Shown here: positions 1 to 8,541 of the stretch, one piece after another | Layout: every line of letters starts with the position of its first letter | How positions within the stretch are numbered: the stretch's first letter is position 1 | Origin: Bordetella parapertussis | GTDB taxonomy: Bacteria; Pseudomonadota; Gammaproteobacteria; Burkholderiales; SG8-41 | Reading direction: 5' to 3' | DNA: 64,000 nt | NCBI GenBank assembly: GCA_945906815.1 | Contig: CAMDRT010000019.1 | Location: forward strand, 19,441-83,440 | Notes under the pieces: model-generated | Seen by the model: only the letters and a program-made list of their open reading frames with translations | Databases searched by the model: none | What the model was told of the DNA's origin: nothing | Position numbers and translations under genes: made by a program

Positions 1-731
1 AAGGTGTATTCACCGTGCTTGAGTTCGGCGATGCGATTTCGAATGCGCCGCCGCGTATAGCTGATCACGTCCTCTATCGACTGGCGCACGGAAGGCAGCC
101 CCATCTGTCGCACCAGCTCGCGCGCGGCCTGCGCGCCGCGCGCGTTGGTGGCGATCTGCACTTTGAAATCCAGCGTGCGTTCTTCCGGGTCACGCATGTT
201 CGCAGTGATGAGATTCATCAGGTCGTCGTCGAGCACGCCCTCGCGCACGATGCGTATCACCGGCATGCGCAAACCTTCCTCGAAAATAGAACGCGAGCTG
301 CCGGCAATCGAACCCGGCACCGCGCCGCCGACATCGGAGTGGTGCCCGATGTTGGCGGTGAGAAACTCCACGCGCCCGTCGATGAATACCGGCGTCACCA
401 ACGTGATATCGGGCAGATGCGTGCCGTTGGCCAGATACGGATCGTTGCAGATGAACACGTCGCCGTCACGCATGCGCTCGACCGGGCAATGCGCGAGCAC
501 CGCCGCCACGCCTCCGTTGAGCGATCCCAGATGCAACGGTATCTGCGTGCCCTGCGCGATCAAGCGGCCCTTGCCGTCGAACAGCGCCACCGAACAATCG
601 CGCCGCTCCTTGATGTTGGTCGAAAACGATGAACGCACCAGCGTGTTGTTCATGTCCTCGGTGATCGACAACATGCGATTGGAAAACACCTCCATCGCTA
701 TGGGATCCAGCAAATTCGTGGGTTGATTCAT
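1..731 (-). CDS. hyuB: Hydantoinase B / 5-oxoprolinase beta family protein, C-terminus beyond window
   Basis: This is the N-terminal 243 residues of a HyuB-family subunit; the rest lies left of base 1. The visible protein begins MNQPTNLLDPIAMEVFSNRM and contains the family's characteristic stretches SSFSTNIKERRDCSVALFD, FICNDPYLANGTHLPD and GHHSDVGGAVPGS. HyuB partners HyuA in ATP-dependent opening of hydantoin or 5-oxoproline rings, or in the related acetone/acetophenone carboxylases. The start ATG (729-731) overlaps the hyuA stop in an ATGA junction, so the two are translationally coupled. Family assignment is secure; the substrate is not visible. The upstream co-oriented Bug gene suggests the substrate, or a precursor, is a small carboxylate or amide taken up from outside. 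Confidence 0.93.
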   Translation of the reverse strand, partial: MNQPTNLLDPIAMEVFSNRMLSITEDMNNTLVRSSFSTNIKERRDCSVALFDGKGRLIAQGTQIPLHLGSLNGGVAAVLAHCPVERMRDGDVFICNDPYLANGTHLPDITLVTPVFIDGRVEFLTANIGHHSDVGGAVPGSIAGSSRSIFEEGLRMPVIRIVREGVLDDDLMNLITANMRDPEERTLDFKVQIATNARGAQAARELVRQMGLPSVRQSIEDVISYTRRRIRNRIAELKHGEYT

Positions 732-2767
732 GACTTTATGATGATATTGCTGATGTTATCTACGCACGCGCGCTGGCCCGGTGTCAGCAGCGTGGTCGAA
801 CTCATTTCTTCGATCACGGCCGGACCGTTGATGAGCGTGCCTGCCGCGAGTTTGCTGCGTGCGTAAACCGGTGTCGTCAGCCAGCCGTGCTCGGCACCGT
901 GATAAATATCGCGCCTGCCCACGGCGGCATCAGCCAACGCGCCGCCTGCGGTCAACTCACGCAGCGGCGCTTTTGCCACGCGCCCCACCGCCTGCAAGCG
1001 GCAATTGACGATTTCGACAGATTTGCCCGGCACGTCGTAGCCGTACTCGCGCTTGTGCGCGACGTGAAAGCGCGTGATGAAATCCGCCATGCCGTCTGTA
1101 CGTATTCCGGATAGCGCAACCACCACTTCAAAATTCTGCCCTTCGTAACGCGCCTCGATGAAGACATGATATTCGCGTGCGGTTTCGGCCACTTTTTCGC
1201 GCGCAAGCCAATCTGCCGCTTCGCGCCGCATGGCATCAAACAGCGTGCCCACGCGTGCCCAGCTTGCCGCATCGGCAGATGAAATCTCGCTGCGCACAAA
1301 ATCGAAACTCACGTCGGTGAGCAACATACCGCGCGCGCATAGGGTACCCGGCTCCTGCGGCACGATCACAGTGGCAATGCCGCATTCGTGAGCGACTTCA
1401 GTCGCGTGCAACGGCCCCGCGCCGCCGAACGCGAACAACGCAAACTCGGCTAGATCGTAGCCGCGTTCGGTGGACACCGAGCGGATCGCGCGGCTCATGT
1501 TGGCGTTGGCGATGCGAATCACGCCCTCAGCCGCCTGCTCGAGCGTGATGCCCAGCGGCAGGGCGACCTTTTGCAGGATGGCCGCGCGCGCAGCGGCTTC
1601 GCTCACCTTCACGCGGCCATCGAGCAGTGACACCGGATTCAACCGGCGCAAACATATCTGTGCGTCGGTGATTGTCGCTTCCAGCCCGCCGCGCGCATAC
1701 GCCGCAGGACCGGGGTCGGCACCGGCGCTGCGCGGGCCGACTTTCAGCGCGCCCGCATCGTCCATCCACGCGATGCTGCCGCCACCTGCTCCGATGACGT
1801 GAATGTCGATCATCGGCGTTTTCACCGGATAGTCGGCCACCGTGCGGTCAGATGAAAACAGCGGCTTGCCGCGATACACCAACGAGACATCGGTGGAGGT
1901 GCCGCCGACATCAAAGGTAACCAGATTCTCGAAGCCGGCGACGCGGCCGATCTGTGCCGCGCCGACAACGCCGGCCGCCGGACCCGACAGACAGGTGCGC
2001 ACGGGAAACGAACGCACCGTACGCACCGACATCAGCCCGCCGTTGGAATGAATCGTAAAGGGCTCGCAGGGAATTTTCAGCGCCTGCACGCGCTGCAAAA
2101 AACGGTCGAGATATCGCTCCATGCGTGGCCCGACCGCCGCGTTCAGCGCGGTGGTGGACATGCGTTCGTATTCGCGAAACTCCGGCAGCACTTCATGTGA
2201 AATACTCACATACGCTTCGGGAAACAGACGCGTGATCGCCGCGCGCGCACGCTCTTCATGCGCGGGGTTGCGATACGCATGCAAAAAACACACAGCAATC
2301 GCCTGCACGCCCGCGGCTTTTAACGCTGTTACCGCGGCGTCGAGCTCCGCCTCGTCCAGCGGCGCCAGCACCTCGCCGCGCGCATTCAGCCGCTCGTTGA
2401 TCTCGATGCGGTGCTCGCGCGCCACCAGCGGTGGGGGTTTAGTCACGCTGTAGTCGTAAAGATGCGGCCGCACCTGGCGCCCGATCTCCAGCACGTCGCG
2501 AAACCCCTTGGTGGTAATCAGCCCCGTGAGCGCGCCCTTGCGCTCGATCACCAGATTGGTGGCCACCGTGGTACCGTGGCCGATGTGCGTAACCTCATCG
2601 GGCACGATGTGATGATCACGCAACAAGTCCGCGATGCCGCGCTCGATGGCCTCGGAAGGATCGTGCGGCGTCGAGGCAACCTTATGAAAACTGACCTTGC
2701 CATCGGCTTCGGCAAGCAAGGTGAAATCCGTGAACGTGCCGCCGACGTCTATTCCTATGCGATACAC
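728..2767 (-). CDS. hyuA: Hydantoinase A / N-methylhydantoinase (5-oxoprolinase alpha family)
   Basis: This 679-residue protein is full length for the HyuA family. The ASKHA-type nucleotide-binding fold is marked by GIDVGGTFTDFTL at residues 4-16 and by a second phosphate loop, DVGGTSTDVSLV, near residue 287; IGAGGGSIAW and ADPGPAAYARGG are also typical. Together with HyuB it should form a cytoplasmic ATP-dependent cyclic-amidohydrolase or carboxylase. The gene lies 35 bp downstream of a Bug binding protein and overlaps hyuB by 4 bp, giving a Bug-hyuA-hyuB operon. Whether it acts on hydantoins, 5-oxoproline or another cyclic amide cannot be read from the sequence. Acetone carboxylase is less likely because no third subunit is visible here, although the downstream side of hyuB is outside the window. 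Confidence 0.93.
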   Translation of the reverse strand: MYRIGIDVGGTFTDFTLLAEADGKVSFHKVASTPHDPSEAIERGIADLLRDHHIVPDEVTHIGHGTTVATNLVIERKGALTGLITTKGFRDVLEIGRQVRPHLYDYSVTKPPPLVAREHRIEINERLNARGEVLAPLDEAELDAAVTALKAAGVQAIAVCFLHAYRNPAHEERARAAITRLFPEAYVSISHEVLPEFREYERMSTTALNAAVGPRMERYLDRFLQRVQALKIPCEPFTIHSNGGLMSVRTVRSFPVRTCLSGPAAGVVGAAQIGRVAGFENLVTFDVGGTSTDVSLVYRGKPLFSSDRTVADYPVKTPMIDIHVIGAGGGSIAWMDDAGALKVGPRSAGADPGPAAYARGGLEATITDAQICLRRLNPVSLLDGRVKVSEAAARAAILQKVALPLGITLEQAAEGVIRIANANMSRAIRSVSTERGYDLAEFALFAFGGAGPLHATEVAHECGIATVIVPQEPGTLCARGMLLTDVSFDFVRSEISSADAASWARVGTLFDAMRREAADWLAREKVAETAREYHVFIEARYEGQNFEVVVALSGIRTDGMADFITRFHVAHKREYGYDVPGKSVEIVNCRLQAVGRVAKAPLRELTAGGALADAAVGRRDIYHGAEHGWLTTPVYARSKLAAGTLINGPAVIEEMSSTTLLTPGQRACVDNISNIIIKS

Positions 2768-2802
2768 AATTTCTTCTTTAAGAACATATGCTTATATAAC
2801 TA

Positions 2803-3765
2803 TCATTCGAGCCTGATACCCGCATCGGTGATCACCTTGCGCCACTTCGCCACTTCCGATGCCACGCGCTTGGCAAAATCCGCCGGCGAACTCGCAATGA
2901 CTTCTAGCCCCTGCGATGCCAGCACCTCGCGCATCTTCGGGGCGTTGAGCACACGCGCGCTGTCGTCGCTGATCTTGCGCACAATGTCCGCGGGCGTTGC
3001 CGCCGGCGCGAACAAACCAAACCACACAATCGCCTCGAAGCCCGGATAGCCGAGTTCGGCGATCGTCGGCACGTCGGGCACCACCGACGAGCGCTTGAGG
3101 CTGCTCACACCAAGCGTGCGCAATTTGCCGCTTTGCCGGTGCGCAAGCGTGGTCATCACCACGTCGAACATCAGCGACACATGGCCGCCGAGCAACTCCT
3201 GCAACGCCGGGCCGCTGCCCTTGTACGGCACGTGCGACATTTTGGATTTCGACATCGACAGCAACAACGCCATCGCCATGTGCGACGCCGAACCGCTGCC
3301 CGCCGAAGCGAAATTTAATTCGCCTGGTCGCTGCTTCGCCAGAGCGACCAGTTGCTTGACGTTATGCACAGGCACCGACGGATGCACCGACAGCAATTGC
3401 GGAATCAGCGCAAACTCCGTGATCGGGGCGAAATCACGCTGCACATCAAACGGTAATTTGCGATAGAGCGTCGCGGCAGCGGCATGCGTGGTCACCGTGC
3501 CCACCAGCAGCGTGTAGCCGTCGGGAGGGGACTTCAGCGCCAGCTCGGAGCCGACGATACCGCCGCCGCCGGCACGGTTTTCCACTACCACCGGCTGCTT
3601 CCACAACGCATTCAACTGTTGTCCGATATGGCGCGCCAGCAAATCAGTCGAACCGCCCGCGGCGAACGGCACCACGATACGTACTAGTTTCGCGGGATAC
3701 CCCTCGGCGGCGTACGTGCTACCCGCCGCGCACATGACGAAACCGCTGATCAAAAGTCGCAACAT
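2803..3765 (-). CDS. Bug-family (TctC) periplasmic solute-binding protein
   Basis: This 320-aa protein is of standard Bug length. A Sec signal peptide covers about residues 1-19 (hydrophobic core, then STYA before AEGYPAK). The first ligand loop VPFAAGGSTDLLAR (residues 32-45), the PPDGYTLL motif and VPYKGSGPALQELLGG are all canonical. Bug proteins bind carboxylates or related small molecules in the periplasm and feed TctAB transporters or signalling systems. The ATG is preceded by GGAGGT at suitable spacing. It is the first gene of a Bug-hyuA-hyuB operon, so its ligand is plausibly linked to hydantoinase or oxoprolinase metabolism (inference). No transporter membrane subunit is nearby. Confidence 0.93.
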   Translation of the reverse strand: MLRLLISGFVMCAAGSTYAAEGYPAKLVRIVVPFAAGGSTDLLARHIGQQLNALWKQPVVVENRAGGGGIVGSELALKSPPDGYTLLVGTVTTHAAAATLYRKLPFDVQRDFAPITEFALIPQLLSVHPSVPVHNVKQLVALAKQRPGELNFASAGSGSASHMAMALLLSMSKSKMSHVPYKGSGPALQELLGGHVSLMFDVVMTTLAHRQSGKLRTLGVSSLKRSSVVPDVPTIAELGYPGFEAIVWFGLFAPAATPADIVRKISDDSARVLNAPKMREVLASQGLEVIASSPADFAKRVASEVAKWRKVITDAGIRLE

Positions 3766-4116
3766 GCCCGTACCTCCGAAAAACGCCGATGCAAACCACT
3801 ATAGCAGGTACCCTGCGCGCTCCGGTGCCAGCGCGTCGCTCACGCAAGCCGGCGCTATAATCTTCGCTCCCTTGTTGATTGAAAAAACCGCCCATGAGCA
3901 CCGCGTATGGTCGAAATTCGTCCTTGGGCGAGTTTTTACTTGGCTCAGGTGCAGGCCACCTTGCCATTTCTCATCTTTCCGGGTGCAATTGTTTTCATGA
4001 GGACAACGCCACCTGCAATGCTGAAGCGCTTGCTCATTATTGTGATTCTTCCGCAAACCTCATCGAATCATTCACATACCTAAGAGACTGTGAGATTTAG
4101 CTGGAATATCTCGCTG

Positions 4117-4250
4117 GAATTCGCCGCCTAAACGCCGAGAGCAATACCGCTCAGTAACGCCCGATCTTAACCGAGACGGAACCTAATGAAGGGCACGTTC
4201 TTGTAGATCTTGATTGGCGCTGAGATGCCCAACTTGCAGGCGGCGAATTC
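4117..4250. repeat. Perfect 13-bp inverted repeat bounding a 134-bp segment
   Basis: GAATTCGCCGCCT at 4117-4129 is the exact reverse complement of AGGCGGCGAATTC at 4238-4250. The right arm continues as GCGAATTCGTAACTC (4243-4257), a 15-mer that recurs exactly at 35679-35693 next to another repeat. This looks like a small non-coding mobile-type element or remnant. No coding capacity is visible between the arms and no target-site duplication was established. Confidence 0.5.
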
Positions 4251-4276
4251 GTAACTCTAGCTGCTCTTCGCCAAGG

Positions 4277-4299
4277 AGCTGTGAGCTGTGAGCTGTGAG
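4277..4299. repeat. Short tandem heptamer (AGCTGTG, just over 3 copies)
   Basis: Three exact AGCTGTG units occupy 4277-4297, followed by a partial unit and then CACAGC, which can pair back with the repeat. It lies just beyond the stop codon of the minus-strand Bug gene ending at 4328. A role as a weak terminator hairpin is possible, but there is no T-run. Confidence 0.5.
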
Positions 4300-4327
4300 C
4301 ACAGCCGCCGCAAACACCGCGCGATAA

Positions 4328-5293
4328 TTACTGCACGGAGATTTTCGCCTCCTGTATCACCGTACGCATTTTCGCCGTGGTCTGGCGCATAAGGTCCGCC
4401 AGTTCGATGGGCGATGAAGGTTGCGGATTGCCGCCCAGCGCTTGCAGCTTAGCGCGCAGGGCGCCATCGTTCACGGCTTTGGCGACTTCGGCACTCATGC
4501 GTTCGATCACTGCGCGCGGCGTGCCACGCGGCGCGAACAGGCCTGTCCAAGTGGAAAACGCGAAGCCGCGAACGCCCTGTTCATCCAGCGTGGGCAAGTC
4601 CGGAAGCAACGTGCTGCGCCTGTCATTGGCGATGCCCAGCGCGCGCAGGCGTGCGGCCTGTATCGGCCCCAGCACCACCGACAGCGCCGAGAACATCACC
4701 GGCACATGGCCCGCTTGCACATCCACCGCCGCCTGCGCCGCGCCGCGATACGGCACGTGGTTGAGTTTCGCTCCGGTGGCAGCCTTGAACATTTCCATCA
4801 CCACGTGATGCGAGCCACCGGGCCCCGCCGAGGCAAAATCCATGAGGCGCGCTTCGGCTTTACTCAACACCACCAGTTCACGCGCGCTTTTCGCCGGCAG
4901 CGACGGATGCGCGATCAGCACCCACGTGCTTGAGGACACCAGACTGATGGGATCAAGCACAGCCAGCGGTTCGAAATCCGTACGCTTTTGCAGAATCGGC
5001 ACATAGGTGACGGTGCTGTCGCTGATGCCACCGATGGTGTACCCATCCGGTGCCGCGCGCGCGAGGCGCTGCGCGCCGATCAAACCCGCCGCGCCAGTGA
5101 TGTTTTCCACCTGTAAGGGCTGACCGATGTTTTGCGCTATTTTTTGCATCACCAGCCGCAACGTGGTGTCGCCCGCGCTGCCCGCCTGCACCGGCGAAAT
5201 CACTAGCACCGGTTTGGTTGGATAGGTTTGCGCAGCAGCCAGCGCTGGAGCGGCCAGGCCGATGATCATCAAGCAGCTTGGAATCGATTTCAT
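4328..5293 (-). CDS. Bug-family (TctC) solute-binding protein, divergent first loop
   Basis: This 321-aa protein has a signal peptide cut near ALAAAQ/TYPTKP. Typical Bug features are APDGYTIGG, NHVPYRGAAQAAVDVQAGHVP, and a C-terminal FAPRGTPRAVIERMSAEV block. The first ligand-binding loop differs from the usual PxGGxTD pattern: it reads ISPVQAGSAGDTTLR, keeping the Asp but replacing the proline-glycine run. That suggests a ligand outside the usual carboxylate set (inference). It lies 55 bp downstream of the CMD-fold gene and is probably co-transcribed with it and with the Bug gene further upstream. Confidence 0.92.
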   Translation of the reverse strand: MKSIPSCLMIIGLAAPALAAAQTYPTKPVLVISPVQAGSAGDTTLRLVMQKIAQNIGQPLQVENITGAAGLIGAQRLARAAPDGYTIGGISDSTVTYVPILQKRTDFEPLAVLDPISLVSSSTWVLIAHPSLPAKSARELVVLSKAEARLMDFASAGPGGSHHVVMEMFKAATGAKLNHVPYRGAAQAAVDVQAGHVPVMFSALSVVLGPIQAARLRALGIANDRRSTLLPDLPTLDEQGVRGFAFSTWTGLFAPRGTPRAVIERMSAEVAKAVNDGALRAKLQALGGNPQPSSPIELADLMRQTTAKMRTVIQEAKISVQ

Positions 5294-5348
5294 GGTTGAT
5301 GGCTATTACTGCGTGCATCCCATATTGAACGGAAATAACAGTAGCGGT

Positions 5349-6206
5349 TTACGAATTTTCTTCCTCCGCCCGCTTCATCGCGCGCACGCCGATCTGCACC
5401 GTCAGCGCACCCGTCATTGGCAGCACGCACGAGATCGCCTCTAGCACCTGCAGGCGCGTCATTCCACAGGCATACGCGCGCCGGATATGCCGAGCGGCGA
5501 ATTCGACTTCGCCACGCGCGCATAGCGCCGCCACCGCGATCAGTTCGCGCGGACCGGGGCCCAGCACTTCGTCAACCGCGCCGTCCGGTAGCAAGCAATA
5601 ATCCACCCAGTGTGTGGCACGGCGCGCGAGTTCTGGCTCGAGGCTGGCGACGTATTGCCACTCCGGCGTATTGAGCACGCTGTCGTTGCCGGCGGAAGGA
5701 CTTGCCCTGTCACGGCCGGACCGCATCTCGGGAAACGGTGTCAGTGTCGCGGGCGCGCCGCCGGGCGGAATTTTGCCGAACGGATACGCCGGATCGTTTG
5801 CCGTGATCATCGCCAGCGTCACATGCGCGATGGTCGACCAGCCGACGATGGCGGCAACGGCCGTGGCGGCCTCCACCATCACCTTGTTGGTCACGCCGCG
5901 CTGCCACAAGCGTCGCACGTGATTGGCGGCAAACCGGTCGTCGCCCTTGGCGCATAACTGGCACAGCGCGATCAGTTCGCGCATAGTGCCTGAGAGCTTT
6001 TGCGAGTCGCCTTCCGAGCCGGTGTAGTGGTGCATATAACCGGCGGTTTTGGAAATTAGGTCATAGGTGCGCGGCGATTCGCGCGCCAGCACCTTGAATT
6101 CCTCGAAAATTTCGCCGCGGCGGGCGATGGCGCGGGCGATCACCGCCTCGGCGCTCATGTCTTCCGGTTCTTCCGGTTTCTTACGTTCATCGGCCGCTGC
6201 CGTCAT
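5349..6206 (-). CDS. Tandem carboxymuconolactone decarboxylase (CMD)-fold protein
   Basis: The 285-aa protein carries two CMD-like modules. The first centres on MRELIALCQLCAKGDDRFAA and the second on PRELIAVAALCARGEVEFAA, each followed by NH/RH-[VI]RR and a helix ending in a conserved glycine-rich turn. CMD-fold proteins include gamma-carboxymuconolactone decarboxylase of the protocatechuate pathway and AhpD peroxidases. The AhpD C-x-x-C-x-x-x-H site is absent from both modules: the positions four and seven residues before the His are Phe/Asp and Phe/Glu. A thiol peroxidase role is therefore unlikely. It is flanked on the same strand by two Bug genes (88 and 55 bp gaps), so a role in breaking down a transported carboxylate is plausible. 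The exact reaction is unknown. Confidence 0.82.
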   Translation of the reverse strand: MTAAADERKKPEEPEDMSAEAVIARAIARRGEIFEEFKVLARESPRTYDLISKTAGYMHHYTGSEGDSQKLSGTMRELIALCQLCAKGDDRFAANHVRRLWQRGVTNKVMVEAATAVAAIVGWSTIAHVTLAMITANDPAYPFGKIPPGGAPATLTPFPEMRSGRDRASPSAGNDSVLNTPEWQYVASLEPELARRATHWVDYCLLPDGAVDEVLGPGPRELIAVAALCARGEVEFAARHIRRAYACGMTRLQVLEAISCVLPMTGALTVQIGVRAMKRAEEENS

Positions 6207-6294
6207 GCGCGTCTCCTGAGTGTATCGAAATCAACGGGTCGAGATAGTGAGTGTGTGTGACAACCCGATAAGCACGGTTTAATTGACCGCCGCC

Positions 6295-7275
6295 TCACTC
6301 GCCCTTGATGCCCGCAAGCGCCGCGAGCTTTTGCCACTTGGCCATTTCCGCCGCCACGTGTTTACCCAACTCGTCCGGCGACTTGGTTACCGGCTCAGCC
6401 GCTTCGCCGCGCAGGCGTTTGTCTATTTCGGGCGATTTGAGTACAGCGTTGATTTCGCTGTTAAGGCGTTGAATGATCGCCGGCGGCGTGCCGCGCGCGA
6501 CCGCGGTACCCCACCAGTTGTAGGTTTCGTAACCGGGCACACCACCCTCGATAATGGTCGGCACATTCGGCAGTATCGGCGCGCGCGCGGTGCCGCTGGT
6601 GCCGAGCGCCCGCAGCCTGTTGGAACGGATATGCGGCAGCGCCTGGATCAGCGACGCCACCAGCATCTGCGCTTCGCCCGAAACCGTGTCGATCAGCGCG
6701 GGTCCGCCACCTTTGTACGGCACGTGCAGCATGTTGATGCCGGTCATGTGCTTCAACAGTTCGGTGGCAAAATGCGCGTTGCTGCCCACACCGGTGGAGG
6801 CGTAGACAATCTGCCCCGGCTTGGCTTTGGCGAGCGCAATCAGTTCCTTGATGTTTTTTGCGGGAAAGCTCTGCGTTACTGCCAGCACATTGGGGCCGAC
6901 GCCGAGCATGGAAACCCAGTCGAAGGCTGTCAGCGGATCGTACGGCAACTTGTGGATCACCGGATTGGTGGTAAATGAAGTGGAGATGATCAGCATCGTG
7001 TAGCCGTCAGGCGGCGATTTGGCGACCAGTTCGGTGCCGATGATCGAATTGCCGCCGGCGCGATTGTCTGCGACGACTGTGCGGCCGAGGCGTTCGCTGA
7101 GAGACTGCGCAAGCAGGCGCCCGACGATGTCGTTGCTGCCGCCCGGCGGAAACGGAATGATGAAACGTATGGACTTGGCGGGCCATGCCGGCGCGGCGGT
7201 TTGCGCGTGCGCCGTGTGTGCGGCTGCGCTGGCTGACAACGCAGCGCCGAGAAACAAGTATTGGAGTTTGCGCAT
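6295..7275 (-). CDS. Bug-family (TctC) solute-binding protein
   Basis: This 326-aa protein has a signal peptide ending about AHTAHAQ/TAAPAW. The first loop IPFPPGGSNDIVGR is canonical, as are SPPDGYTMLI, LHVPYKGGGPALIDTV and the C-terminal AAEMAKWQKLAALAGIK amphipathic stretch. It is the upstream gene of a probable Bug-CMD-Bug transcription unit and is divergent from the Bug gene starting at 7436. The 160-bp space between the two divergent starts must hold both promoters. The ligand is unknown. Confidence 0.93.
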   Translation of the reverse strand: MRKLQYLFLGAALSASAAAHTAHAQTAAPAWPAKSIRFIIPFPPGGSNDIVGRLLAQSLSERLGRTVVADNRAGGNSIIGTELVAKSPPDGYTMLIISTSFTTNPVIHKLPYDPLTAFDWVSMLGVGPNVLAVTQSFPAKNIKELIALAKAKPGQIVYASTGVGSNAHFATELLKHMTGINMLHVPYKGGGPALIDTVSGEAQMLVASLIQALPHIRSNRLRALGTSGTARAPILPNVPTIIEGGVPGYETYNWWGTAVARGTPPAIIQRLNSEINAVLKSPEIDKRLRGEAAEPVTKSPDELGKHVAAEMAKWQKLAALAGIKGE

Positions 7276-7288
7276 GCGAATTTCCTTA

Positions 7289-7325
7289 TTGACGCTTTTT
7301 GATATTTACCGACGCTCATTGACGC
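7289..7325. promoter_or_regulatory. Repeated TTGACGC boxes in divergent Bug promoter region
   Basis: TTGACGC occurs at 7289-7295 and again at 7319-7325, with a related CCGACGC between them. They lie just upstream of the minus-strand Bug start (7275), inside the 160-bp divergent region. Further right there are two TACGCGAC boxes near 7358-7376. Such spacing could be an operator for a local regulator, but no regulator gene is adjacent, so this is only a candidate. Confidence 0.25.
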
Positions 7326-7435
7326 GTATTGATGTCATGTGGCCGCAGGCGGCAAAGTACGCGACACTACGCGACGACACCACACAGTGCGCGTCAGCAC
7401 GAATTCATCTATCTATACCACAATATAAAAACGCC

Positions 7436-8404
7436 ATGAAGCACAGATTCCTGATCGCTGTTACCGTGATGGCACTGGCCGCACCGGCCCTGGTTGTCGC
7501 TCAAGCCTATCCCGCGCGCCCGGTGCGCCTGGTCGTGCCGTTTGCCGCGGGCGGACCGGTGGACACGGTGGCGCGGCTGTTTGCGCCGCGGCTTACTGAT
7601 AGCTGGGGCCAGCAGGTGGTGATCGACAATCGCGGCGGCGCAAACAGCATAATCGGCAGCGAAGCAGTGGCACGCGCCGCCCCCGACGGTTACACGCTGC
7701 TCATCGTCTCAGCCGGCTTTGCGATCAACGTCAGCCTGCAGCCCAAGCTGCCCTACGACACGCTGCGCGATTTCACTCCGATCACTACGGTGGCATTTGG
7801 TCCTGGCGTCCTGGTGACGCATCCGTCGTTGCCGGTGCGCAACCTGAAGGCGTTGATTGCGCTCGCCAAGGCGCAACCTGGCCAGCTAACCTTCGCTTCG
7901 GCAGGAGCGGGCGCGCCGACCAGCCACTTGGGCATGGAACTGCTGAAGGTGACCGCCGGCATCGATATGGTTCATGTGCCGTACAAGAGCATGGCGCCGG
8001 CGCTGACCGATATCCTCGGCGGGCAGGTGCACATGGGCATGCCGACGATCAACGTCTCGGTGCAGCATTTGCGCTCGGGTCGCTTGCGCGCCATCGGCGT
8101 GAGCATGCTCACGCGTTCGCCGGTATTGCCGGATGTGCCCCCCTTGGCGGAAGTGGGCATGCCGGGCTACGAAGCAAACAACTGGACGCTGGTGCTCGGC
8201 CCGGCGGGACTGCCGGGCGCCATCGCCGAAAAAATTCACGCCGATGTGGGCAGGGTAATTCAGGCGCAGGATATCCGCGAGCGTTTTCAGGCGGCTGGCA
8301 TGGAGGCGCGCAGCCTGCCCTATGCGCAGGTGACACCTCATGTGCGCAACGAAATCACCAAATGGGCGAAGGTGGTAAAAGCTTCGGGTGCAAAAGTGAA
8401 CTAA
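7436..8404 (+). CDS. Bug-family (TctC) solute-binding protein
   Basis: The start is placed at ATG 7436 because it gives a standard signal peptide (MKHRFLIAV..., cut near VVAQ/AYPARP) and a typical length of 322 aa. The frame is open further upstream, but that part does not look coding. Canonical motifs are VPFAAGGPVDTVAR, APDGYTLLIV, VHVPYKSMAPALTDILGG and a C-terminal NEITKWAKVVKASGAK helix. It is divergent from the 6295-7275 Bug gene. Downstream lies a convergent hydrolase on the other strand, so it is probably monocistronic. The ligand is unknown. Confidence 0.93.
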   Translation: MKHRFLIAVTVMALAAPALVVAQAYPARPVRLVVPFAAGGPVDTVARLFAPRLTDSWGQQVVIDNRGGANSIIGSEAVARAAPDGYTLLIVSAGFAINVSLQPKLPYDTLRDFTPITTVAFGPGVLVTHPSLPVRNLKALIALAKAQPGQLTFASAGAGAPTSHLGMELLKVTAGIDMVHVPYKSMAPALTDILGGQVHMGMPTINVSVQHLRSGRLRAIGVSMLTRSPVLPDVPPLAEVGMPGYEANNWTLVLGPAGLPGAIAEKIHADVGRVIQAQDIRERFQAAGMEARSLPYAQVTPHVRNEITKWAKVVKASGAKVN

Positions 8405-8541
8405 ATCCGGGATGCTATCCCGCGCCCGCGTAACGGCCCAATTGCGCGGGCGCCGCCTCGCCCCGCTCCGCCGGCGTTTTGCCTATCGCAGGGAAAAGGA
8501 CTATAGCAAAAATTCGCTAACGGTCATCTGGAGCGTCTTGG

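Larger units (their letters stand above)
3766..4327. other. Intergenic region without a convincing gene
   Basis: About 560 bp separates two co-oriented Bug genes. A TATAAT box lies at 3856-3861, and 32 bp after it an ATG at 3894 opens a 68-codon plus-strand frame ending at 4100. Its product resembles nothing I recognise and no clear -35 box or Shine-Dalgarno is visible, so I treat it as a possible degraded gene start rather than a gene. The right part holds a 13-bp inverted repeat and a short tandem heptamer, listed separately. Confidence 0.45.

Noticed and set aside
3894..4100. A 68-codon plus-strand frame after a TATAAT box
   Set aside because: No homology, ribosome site or -35 box; kept only as a note in the intergenic entry.
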